Assembly (NCBI GenBank): GCA_036653535.1
Contig: JAVVTR010000015.1
Location: 1 to 47,599, forward strand
Source: JAVVTR01 sp036653535
GTDB taxonomy: Bacteria; Bacteroidota; Bacteroidia; Bacteroidales; P3
Direction: 5' to 3'
DNA length: 47,599 nucleotides
The translations under genes were made by a program, and so were the position numbers. Under the pieces are notes generated by a model that ran no database searches, was not told the DNA's origin, and worked only from the letters and a program-made list of their open reading frames with translations. Below, piece after piece: positions 1 through 7,900 of this stretch (position 1 is its first letter; each line of letters begins with the position of its first letter).

Positions 1-1
1 A

Positions 2-196
2 TTGATTTTTGTACTGACAGACAGAGGCGCAGCGTTCGATCCGATACAAATACCGGAAGCTGACATTTCCCTTGCACTCGAAGACCGGCCTATTGGCGGA
101 CTGGGGATTTTTCTTGTTCGCAAGATTATGGGAGAGGTGACCTATCAGCGCATCAATGGTGAGAATCGTTTGGAAATGAGAAAGAAATTGGAATAG
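2..196 (+). CDS. C-terminal part of an RsbW-like anti-sigma factor / HATPase_c protein (5' truncated)
   Basis: The reading frame is open at the window edge, so only the last 64 residues or so are seen. The fragment has the ATP-binding features of the small GHKL ATPases that regulate anti-sigma-factor antagonists. DRGAAFDP corresponds to the N2 (D-x-G-x-x-F) box. GGLGIFLVRKIM corresponds to the glycine-rich G box, followed by the usual short strand and a closing N-x-L-x-M-x-K. In the family this domain phosphorylates or binds an STAS-domain antagonist and controls a sigma factor or a PP2C phosphatase. No partner gene is visible because upstream DNA is missing. The first codon in view (TTG) is internal, not a start. 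Family assignment is good; the exact partner is unknown. Confidence 0.75.
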   Translation: MIFVLTDRGAAFDPIQIPEADISLALEDRPIGGLGIFLVRKIMGEVTYQRINGENRLEMRKKLE

Positions 197-278
197 AGTT
201 CAAGATACACTCTAGTGTTATTACATATTAATATTTAGATTACTTCCAATACCTAAAAGAGGCTATCGGTAAAACCAA

Positions 279-569
279 ATGACGAAAAACCATGAAATTA
301 ATGTCTTTATCAGATGTATTCACTATTTTACATGCATAAGTCGCTCTTTGGATATTGTGCAAAAACGAAGAGAAATAAAGTATCTTACTTGTTTTAAATT
401 GTTACCTGTTTTTGAAAATATGATTGCAATACGCTGTTTGTCAGTATTGAATGGGTTTAAGTATGTCTTCTTTGGTGGAAATATAGCCGATATTGAGGCT
501 GATATGGCAGATGATGCTCAGATGGCAAAACGTCAGGCAATAACCGAAAGTGATGATGAGCGAGAATAG
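279..569 (+). CDS. hypothetical protein, doubtful (possible gene remnant)
   Basis: This 96-codon frame matches nothing I recognise. The first two thirds are rich in Cys, Ile, Phe and basic residues and look like non-coding translation. The last 30 residues turn abruptly acidic and Ala/Asp/Glu-rich (DIEADMADDAQMAKRQ), as in a real protein tail. It may therefore be the decayed end of a once-longer gene or a chance frame. It has no convincing promoter or ribosome binding site and faces the small minus-strand lipoprotein-like frame. Confidence 0.25.
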   Translation: MTKNHEINVFIRCIHYFTCISRSLDIVQKRREIKYLTCFKLLPVFENMIAIRCLSVLNGFKYVFFGGNIADIEADMADDAQMAKRQAITESDDERE

Positions 570-598
570 CAACAATATGAGATAGAGTTATATTTAAG

Positions 599-748
599 CT
601 ATATGTTGTCTTCTACCAACGCTTGAAGTTCCCTAGTGGCTGAACTAAATGAGGAATCTGGAGTTGATGAATCATTCGGCCTGCAACTTATGAGGCAAAA
701 AAAGAACACGGAAACAAGTGTTAAGATAATTATACTTTTGTGTTTCAT
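599..748 (-). CDS. small putative lipoprotein
   Basis: This 49-residue frame is read from the internal ATG at 748. It begins MKHK, continues with a hydrophobic stretch of about 15 residues and reaches a lipobox-like LISC at about residues 18-21. A Ser/Pro/Asp-rich tail of about 28 residues follows. This is the architecture of a very short SPII lipoprotein, common in Bacteroidota and often of unknown role. Starting at 787 instead would add 13 residues (MFSKPKKLLIFKE) in front of the signal peptide, so the inner start is preferred. There is no further homology to use, and a chance frame is possible. Confidence 0.4.
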   Translation of the reverse strand: MKHKSIIILTLVSVFFFCLISCRPNDSSTPDSSFSSATRELQALVEDNI

Positions 749-877
749 CTCTTTAAAGATAAGAAGTTTTTTAGGCTTTGAGAACATACATTAACTTTTT
801 GGATTTTTAATCATAGCTACCATAAGACAGCCTTATTTTGACAAAAACAAATAACATTATGTAATAAAAAAGTTTTG

Positions 878-885
878 TATCTTTG
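878..885 (+). promoter_or_regulatory. candidate -7 element (TATCTTTG) for the TPR/AraC gene
   Basis: TATCTTTG matches the Bacteroidota -7 consensus TAnnTTTG. No TTTG lies at the expected 19-21 bases upstream, so only half of the promoter is supported. Transcription from here would give a leader of about 145 bases before the ATG at 1036. Confidence 0.4.
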
Positions 886-894
886 CCTACCGGG

Positions 895-976
895 AGAGTT
901 ATTTGAAGGTATAGCACGGCAAATCACTGAAATTCGCACAGTTGCCAAATCGTTACTAGTATCTTTCCACAACTCT
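895..976 (+). promoter_or_regulatory. nested inverted repeats in the 5' leader of the TPR/AraC gene
   Basis: AGAGTT at 895-900 pairs with AACTCT at 971-976. Nested inside, GGCAA at 918-922 pairs with TTGCC at 942-946. A further ATTGATT/AATCAAT pair sits at 996-1015, just before the start codon. The leader could fold, but the arms are short and this may be chance. Confidence 0.2.
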
Positions 977-1035
977 GCAAAGTATTTATTCCTCAATTGA
1001 TTAAGTTAAATCAATGGTAATCTAAAATAATTAGG

Positions 1036-2766
1036 ATGAAAAGAGTAGGCATACTATTGGTCTTTATATTTTTTGGTGGAGGTTTTAGTGTTGCTAAGAG
1101 TATGGACACGCAAGAAGTGTCTTCTGCCATGATTGAAAAATATCAAAAAACACCTATGTGGCAACTACTTGGCATTGCAGATGCTTTTTTGTCTAAAGGA
1201 GCGAATGATTCTGCCATGATTTGTTACTCTTTGATATACAATAGTCGGATGAACCAAGAAGATACGTCGTCGAAAAAAATAGTATGTAAAGCTTTGAATA
1301 GAGCTTCTAATATTTATTTTTATCATTGTGATTATAAGTCATCTATACAACTTTTATTAATGGCCTTACAAATATGTGATGAAATAGGGTATAAGGAATA
1401 TGTAGCAAGTGTTTATAATAATATTGGTAGCGTTTATTTTCAATTCAAAGACAATAAAAAGGCTAAAAAATACTACGAATTATCGAATAAAAATTCTCAT
1501 AATGCCTATTTTTCCGGAGTGGTTTTAAATAATTTAGCTCTACTTGCGTGTCGAGAGAACAAGTTGGATAGTGCCCTTATTCTTTACAAAAAGGCATGTA
1601 GAATTATAGAAAAAGAGGTATTGGATTCGGTATATAATGAAACTTTAAATAATATTGGCAATGTGTATTATACCTTAGGACATTACGATTCCGCATTTTT
1701 CTATTATTGCAAAGCATTAGATAATGCTCGTAAATTTAAAATGGCAAGTAAAGAGGCTTATATATTATCGGATATTGGTCGATTATATTACCATAGGCAT
1801 AAATACGACTCTGCAGATTATTATTTAAAAATGGGCAATAAAATTGCCATTCAATATAAATTATATAGTGTATTGGCTAATAATTATTTATCATTTTCTG
1901 AAATACAAGAGTCGCAAGGGAATATTTCCCAAGCTCTTGCTTACTATAAAAAATACGATATTATTAAAGATTCTTTATTTAATTCTTCTAAATATGCAAG
2001 CATTCAAGAATTAGAGTTTTCTTACAATATGACAAAAATAGATAAGAAAATACAAAAATTGAATGTAGAGCAAGAAATAAAAGAGCGTACCATTGCTATG
2101 CAGAAAAGATTGCAGCTCGTAACCTCTTTGGCGGTATTAGCCCTAAGTGCTTTATTAGTGCTGATGTATCGTAAAAACAAAAATTTAAATCAAGCCTATA
2201 ATAAGTTGGTTGTTAAGAATGTGGAAATTGTAAATTTTGAAGCAAAAATGCAATTTATGCAAGTAGAGTATGAATACAAACTTAGGCAAAAGGATTTAAA
2301 GATAGAACAGGTACAGCAAGAACAGGTACAGGTACAGCAAGAGCAGGAGAATACATCGGAATTATCCAAAGAAGGGTCTACATTTGTAAAGTATAAAGAC
2401 ATTCAAATAGGAGATATTTCTAAAAAAGAATTATTATCCGATATATTAAAAGTGATGAGAGATAAAACTATTTATTGTGATCCGGAATTTTCTGTATTAA
2501 AACTGGCAGATAAGGTGAATTCTAATTCAAGTTATGTGTCTTATACTATTAATAATACCTTTGGTAAAAATTTTCGTTCGTTTATTAATGACTATAGAAT
2601 TAAGGAAGCTTGTCGTATTTTAGCGGAAGAAGATATGCAAAAGTATGCCATAGAATCTATTGCTATTATGGTGGGTTTTAAATCTAAGAGCGCATTTAAT
2701 ACTATATTCAAGGAAGTTACAGGAGTTACTCCTTCCTTTTATATAAAATCTGTTTCCCAAAGATAA
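1036..2766 (+). CDS. TPR-repeat, membrane-anchored AraC-type transcriptional regulator
   Basis: The 576-residue protein has a Sec signal-like N-terminus (residues 1-20, hydrophobic, ending SVAKS). About 300 residues of TPR repeats follow, with recurrent N-N-I-G-x-V-Y and Y-Y-x-K-A-L motifs. One transmembrane helix lies at about residues 357-376 (LVTSLAVLALSALLVLMYR). A coiled coil follows with a Gln/Glu/Val-rich repeat near residues 425-445. The C-terminal AraC-type helix-turn-helix covers about residues 470-576 and includes SIAIMVGFKSKSAFNTIFK, the classic second HTH. This layout is typical of Bacteroidota sensors: TPRs outside the inner membrane, DNA-binding domain in the cytoplasm. Ligand and targets are unknown. 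It may control the neighbouring solute-binding lipoproteins, but that is only inferred from position. Confidence 0.88.
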   Translation: MKRVGILLVFIFFGGGFSVAKSMDTQEVSSAMIEKYQKTPMWQLLGIADAFLSKGANDSAMICYSLIYNSRMNQEDTSSKKIVCKALNRASNIYFYHCDYKSSIQLLLMALQICDEIGYKEYVASVYNNIGSVYFQFKDNKKAKKYYELSNKNSHNAYFSGVVLNNLALLACRENKLDSALILYKKACRIIEKEVLDSVYNETLNNIGNVYYTLGHYDSAFFYYCKALDNARKFKMASKEAYILSDIGRLYYHRHKYDSADYYLKMGNKIAIQYKLYSVLANNYLSFSEIQESQGNISQALAYYKKYDIIKDSLFNSSKYASIQELEFSYNMTKIDKKIQKLNVEQEIKERTIAMQKRLQLVTSLAVLALSALLVLMYRKNKNLNQAYNKLVVKNVEIVNFEAKMQFMQVEYEYKLRQKDLKIEQVQQEQVQVQQEQENTSELSKEGSTFVKYKDIQIGDISKKELLSDILKVMRDKTIYCDPEFSVLKLADKVNSNSSYVSYTINNTFGKNFRSFINDYRIKEACRILAEEDMQKYAIESIAIMVGFKSKSAFNTIFKEVTGVTPSFYIKSVSQR

Positions 2767-2826
2767 AATTGTAAGAAAAGCCAAAGTTAATGTTGGTATC
2801 GCCCATTGGTAATCTTGGTTGATGGC

Positions 2827-3669
2827 TTATAGTCCCTTGGAACTATCTTTGGTATTTGCCATGTTTTTTCCCATTACTATAGCGGTGGACTTATTCTGAA
2901 AATAGATATTCGAAAAGGCTATTTCCTCTTTCCGTCCGGTAGTGATCATAATACCATTAATAATCATATCCACATTATTATTTACAAGGGCTGGTATAAG
3001 CTCGTCGAAGTTCATCTTTATAAATCTTATAGGACGATCTATAGAAGCGGCAAACCTTGTTGCAATTTCAATGTCGAGACCGCATATTTTACCATCTTCT
3101 TCGTAAGAAAAAGGCATATATACAGCGGTAGTACCAATTTTTAAAGGTTTCCCTTGTATTGGCAAATTTATTTTCGGCATCCTCGGATTGCTTCCATAAA
3201 TCCAGCGTTCTATTATTTGATCATATGTATTATCTATTTGAATTTGAGATAGAAAGGTATTGAACTTTTCTAGGAGTATTACATTTTTTTTATTGAATCC
3301 CACACCGAGAGGGGGCGAATAGGAGATGTTTTGTAAGATTTTTAGCTCTGGGTGCATGGGGAGTATTTTATGGACTTCTGTAGAACCTAAAACAACCACA
3401 TCACAGTTTCCTGTTCGGAGTGCCGATATTAGATCATTCATATCCATTCTTATCATTTGGGCTTTTGGATATTTTTTGCTAATAAGACTATCTTGGGTGG
3501 ACCACTTTAATACGCCAATTCTGTCGTTGGCTGCATCTTCTAAGCTTTGGTAAGTTTTATGCTTTTCAACATTAACACATCCTGCCGAAAATGTAAATAG
3601 GCCTAATATTAGTGCAAATAGGCTTAATTTATTAATTTTTATCTTTTTTAGCACATTAATTTGATCCAT
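2827..3669 (-). CDS. solute-binding lipoprotein (SBP_bac_3-like) with lobes in swapped order
   Basis: The signal peptide ends in a lipobox FSAGC at about residues 27-31. The rest looks like a family 3 amino-acid-binding protein read from the middle. Residues 38-155 resemble the second lobe: SLEDAANDRIGVLK, then GNCDVVVLGS, then FNTFLSQIQ...IIERWIYG, which is normally the C-terminal end. Residues 173-270 resemble the first lobe: PLKIGTT, MPFSYEEDGKICGLDIEIATRF, DELIPALVNNNVDMII, TTGRKEEIAFSNIYF, which is normally the N-terminus. The protein stops where a normal one would cross into lobe two. It is the second gene of a tandem pair; its paralogue, 57 bases upstream, has the same order. No permease or ATPase is adjacent, so a sensing role is as likely as transport. 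Confidence 0.82.
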   Translation of the reverse strand: MDQINVLKKIKINKLSLFALILGLFTFSAGCVNVEKHKTYQSLEDAANDRIGVLKWSTQDSLISKKYPKAQMIRMDMNDLISALRTGNCDVVVLGSTEVHKILPMHPELKILQNISYSPPLGVGFNKKNVILLEKFNTFLSQIQIDNTYDQIIERWIYGSNPRMPKINLPIQGKPLKIGTTAVYMPFSYEEDGKICGLDIEIATRFAASIDRPIRFIKMNFDELIPALVNNNVDMIINGIMITTGRKEEIAFSNIYFQNKSTAIVMGKNMANTKDSSKGL

Positions 3670-3726
3670 GGTCTTTTTTTATTTTTAATCTAATGAGGAA
3701 GTCGGAAAAGCAATTCTCGTTTTCTA

Positions 3727-4566
3727 TTAGTATTTAGAGCTATCTTTGGTATTTGCCATATTTTTCCCCATTACTATAGCGGTAGACTTATATTGAAAAT
3801 ATACATTTGAAAAGGCTATTTTTTTCTTTCGCTCGGTAGTAACCGTAATATTATTAACAATAACATCTACTTTATTGTTGATAAGAGCTGGTATAAGTTC
3901 ATCGAAACTCATTTTTTGAAATAAGACAGGACGATTTATAAAAGCAGCAAACCTCGTCATAATTTCAATATCGAGACCGGAAAGCTTACCGTTCTTTTCA
4001 TAAGAGAAGGGAATATGTGTAGCTGTAGTACCTATTCTTAGTGGTTTCCCTTGTATAGGTAAATCTATTGTTGGCATGCTGTCTAATTCGCTTTTATAGA
4101 TCCAGCGCTCCATTATTTGGTTGTATGTACCATCCCTTTGAATTTGAGATAGAAAGGTGTTGAATCTTTCTAATAGTATTGTATCTTCTTGGTTGAAACC
4201 TGCAGCGAGAGAGGGGGAATAGAGGAGGTTTTGCAAAATTTTCAAATCGGGGTTTAAAGGAAGTATCTTATTAATATCAATAGAACCCAAAATAATAACA
4301 TCGCAGTTTCCTGCTATGAGAGCCGATACTAAATCGTTTATATCCATTCTTATTATTTGAGCATTAGGATATTCTTTGGTAATGAGGCTGTCCTGAATAG
4401 AACCTTTCAATACGCCAATTCTGTCGTTGGCTGCATCCTTTAAGCATCGGTAAGACTTATGTTCTATATTACTACATCCTGTTGCAAATAAAAACAGACT
4501 TAAAAAGGTTAAAATTTGGGTTAATGTGTGCTTTTTCAGTTTTTTAAATACACTGTTTCTTATCAT
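3727..4566 (-). CDS. solute-binding lipoprotein (SBP_bac_3-like), tandem paralogue with swapped lobes
   Basis: This is a close paralogue of the next gene, sharing the same block order and the same C-terminal tail (AIVMGKNMANTKDSSK). The lipobox is FATGC. The lobe-two-like part comes first (CLKDAANDRIGVLKGS, GNCDVIILGS, FNTFLSQIQ, MERWIY), then the lobe-one-like part (PLRIGTT, IPFSYEKNGKLSGLDIEIM, VDVIVNN, TTERKKKIAFSNVYF). The start at 4566 (MIRNSVFKKLKKH) puts the lipobox Cys at residue 30, matching residue 31 in the paralogue. The longer frame from 4635 would place it near residue 53, too far for a signal peptide. A consensus promoter lies at 4667-4697. The pair probably arose by tandem duplication. 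Substrate unknown. Confidence 0.82.
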   Translation of the reverse strand: MIRNSVFKKLKKHTLTQILTFLSLFLFATGCSNIEHKSYRCLKDAANDRIGVLKGSIQDSLITKEYPNAQIIRMDINDLVSALIAGNCDVIILGSIDINKILPLNPDLKILQNLLYSPSLAAGFNQEDTILLERFNTFLSQIQRDGTYNQIMERWIYKSELDSMPTIDLPIQGKPLRIGTTATHIPFSYEKNGKLSGLDIEIMTRFAAFINRPVLFQKMSFDELIPALINNKVDVIVNNITVTTERKKKIAFSNVYFQYKSTAIVMGKNMANTKDSSKY

Positions 4567-4666
4567 AATATTGGTTCGGTTTTTTTGCAGCTTAGGCTTA
4601 ATAGTTTTAATTTTTTCTATGGCACAGATCCACATAATAGATACAAGATAACTATCAAATAGATAG

Positions 4667-4697
4667 CAAATCTACAGTTTATATATTAGCTTTCAAA
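4667..4697 (-). promoter_or_regulatory. consensus Bacteroidota promoter for the two binding-protein genes
   Basis: On the minus strand TTTG (4697-4694) is followed, 19 bases later, by TAGATTTG (4674-4667). This fits TTTG-N19-21-TAnnTTTG. Transcription would begin near 4661, about 95 bases before the chosen start codon at 4566. Confidence 0.6.
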
Positions 4698-4860
4698 ATT
4701 TTTTTTAAATTTTTTATAAGAGTTACCATAAAAGATATTCGACGGCTTTTCCATAAATAAACCATACTTCCGAAGGAGAGGGATTTCTATACAAGAGAAA
4801 TATTTATCTTTCTCATGTTCTTTAGTAGATGATAATTATTTAGTTATGTTTTTATTGCCT

Positions 4861-4900
4861 ATGCAAGTTGTTCGATTTTAGAAAATCGAACAACTTGCAT
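4861..4900. repeat. perfect 19-bp inverted repeat (operator or hairpin)
   Basis: The arm ATGCAAGTTGTTCGATTTT (4861-4879) is followed by two bases and its exact reverse complement (4882-4900). It lies in the 432-base divergent intergenic region and directly abuts the -33 element of the promoter for the large T9SS cargo. The position suggests a regulator binding site. A terminator is less likely because no gene ends here. The rest of 4698-4860 shows nothing recognisable. Confidence 0.75.
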
Positions 4901-4932
4901 TTGTATATAGGAGTAAGATACATGTAAATTTG
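4900..4932 (+). promoter_or_regulatory. consensus promoter for the 1841-residue T9SS protein
   Basis: TTTG at 4900-4903, a 21-base spacer and TAAATTTG at 4925-4932 match the Bacteroidota sigma consensus. Expected initiation is near 4938, giving a 5' leader of about 60 bases, very A-rich ahead of the ATG at 4999. Confidence 0.65.
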
Positions 4933-4998
4933 TAATCTAATTTTTGGTGAATATAAAATAGAAAAAATAAATTATAAACCTTAATAAAAACGAAAAAT

Positions 4999-7900
4999 AT
5001 GAAGAGAACGTATTTTATAATGATGTGGATTGCTTTGCTTTTTTTCCCGGCCCTCACAGCAAATGCTAGGAACATCCAAAGGGTAAAGCCGGACAAACCT
5101 GCGAATCAAATTTTAAATGAAGCTCTCAAAACCAGTAGTGGAAAAACAGCTTATGGATATTTGGTGTGGACAAAAAACAGTCTTGTGGATAGTTTAGGTT
5201 TTGCCACATTTAATATTGCGGATGTTTCTACCATGAAAACAAATCGTAGAGGTGGTGGTACTTGGGGCGGTGCAAACGTGGATAAATTTCTTTATCACTT
5301 TATGCCTATGCGAGATTCAATCGCCTTTGCTAAAGAAAATTGGCTTACGGGGGAAAAAGAGATCATAAGTACTGTAAAAGACACCAAAACGTTATATATG
5401 AATGATTTGACTTATGATTACACTACGAATACCATGTATTTTATAGGAAGTATTTTTTTTGGTGAGAGTGATGTAGCTTGGTTAGGAACTGTAAATTTGA
5501 CAACGGGGAAATTAGATACCCTTGGGGAAACCCCTTATATGGTGGGATTGGCTTGTAATAGCAAAGGAGAACTTTATGGATTGGGAAACCAAAAATTGTA
5601 TGCCATAAATAAAACCAATGCTATTGTGAGAGAGATAGGTACCATAGATGCAAATATGACAACCTATTCTCAATCTTTGGATTTTGATAGGGATAACGAT
5701 GAATTATATTGGACGGGAAATTGTAATAAAAAAGGAGATGGAGGTTTTTTTGCAAAAATTAATACCACCACAGCCAAAGTAACTAAAATTGGACGATTTG
5801 CCAATGATGCGCAGCTTATGTGTTTGTATATTCCTTTTAGTCCCGTCGAATCGGGTGCTCCCGCTGCCGTAACCGAGGCAAGTATTCAAGCGGCCGATAA
5901 AGGGGCTTTATCGGTTAGTATTAGTTTTAAGGTGCCTACCCTTACGCATGGCGGCACGGCTTTAGGTGCAATCACTACCTTGGATATTCTTAGAAATGAT
6001 ACCCTTCTCAAAAGCTATCCTTCTCCTTTAAAAGGAAGTGCTCTTAGTTATACCGACAATTTGGCGAATAAAGGGATGTATGCCTATACCATAGTAGCAA
6101 AAAACGCCGTGGGGCTTGGAGAAAAGGTGAGCCAAACTCTTTTTGTGGGCGAAGATGTGGCGGGTGCGCCTAGCAATTTGGTAGTTGTCAAAACGGAACA
6201 AGGTTCTACGCTTACTTGGGTAGCGCCTACCAAGGGTTTAAATACAGGATGGTTTAATGCGGAACAATTAAAATATAAAATTACCCGTTTCCCCGATAAA
6301 GTAGAATTAAGCGCAAATATAGTGGGCACCTCTTATAACGACCTTAGCGTTCCACAACTAGGAAATTATAGTTATACCGTTCAAGCCTATACCAATATAG
6401 GAAATGGAGGGCTTGCCACTTCCGCTCCCTTGCTTTTGGGCGATGCGTATAAAACGCCTTATAGCTGTACTTTTGACCAAAAAGAAGATTTACTGATGTG
6501 GACTATTTTGGACGAAAACAAGGATAAAACAATTTGGAAGCATTACTATGAAGGGATGGCTAAGTATAGCTATAATTCTACTAATGATGCCAACGATTGG
6601 CTTATCTCTTCTCCTATTGCTATGCAAATGGGTAAAACCTATAAATTAAAATTTGATTTTAAGACAGAGTATGGAGAGGATATAGAGAAATTAAATGTGT
6701 TTTATGGCAAAGGAGCTACAGCAATTGCACAAAAAGATACATTATTAGATTTGAATGCCTATGCTAATGATCAATTTGTTACCCAATCCGTGCGTATTAG
6801 TCCTAAAGAAACAGGCAATTATAATATAGGCTTTCATGCTTATACACCCAAAAGCGGATATGGAATGTATATAGATAATGTCAAAGTGGAAGAGATGTTT
6901 GAAAATGATTTGGCAGCAATTGCCATCAGTGGCACTTCACTTCCTACCCAAGGTAAAGAAAATGCCTATTATGTTACACTTGAAAATACAGGGATTTCTA
7001 CACAAAGTGCATATCGTATCGAATTGGTAAATGAAGACAAGGTGCTATGTTCTCAAGAACTCCTTACCCCTTTTGCGAGTGGAGAAATCAAGGAATTTCG
7101 TATTGTATGGAATCCCACGAAGACCGAAGCTATAAGTATTAAAGCCAGAGTGGTGCTTGCGGGTGACCTAAATGCAAATAATAATGCAACGGATTCTTTA
7201 GCGGTGGAAGTACAAGCGCCTAGTGAACAACAATGGGCTACGATAGGGGTTGTAAATGACGAAAATTATTCATCGGTCCCTATTTCTTTTGGGTACAACA
7301 ATTCTGCTTCCCAAACCATTTATTTAGCTAAAGAAATTGGATTTTATGGTCGCATAGATACCTTGACTTATACGTATCAATGTGGTAGTGATACCATTGT
7401 TAAGCCAATAAAGGTATATATGAGTACTACCAAATTTCCCAATCTTTCCTACGATATCACGAGTAGTGAGTATGGATTTTTACCTTTATCGGGAATGACT
7501 TTGGTGTACGAGGGGCCCCTTAGTTTAACAGCAAAGGCCAATAATACAAAAGTAAATATTCCTCTAAGCAAACCTTTTGTGTACACTAACGATAATCTTT
7601 GTATTACGATAGTAAAAGACGATAGCGTATATTTCAATAGTACCTATTTTATGATTACTAAAACGGCAGAGGAACGCACGCAATATTATGAAAGTGACGA
7701 GAGTCCGTATACGGAAACCTCTTATAGTTCCGCTAAAAAAGCTTTTCCTAATATTATCATCAGTGCCAATACCACAGGGGCAAAAATGCAGGGCACAATA
7801 AAATGCCAAGGTTTGCCTGTGGCAGCGGCTACCCTTACGCTTAATCCTGGCAATATTAGTGTAAATACTGATTCTGAGGGAGCCTATGTGTTTGCCTATA

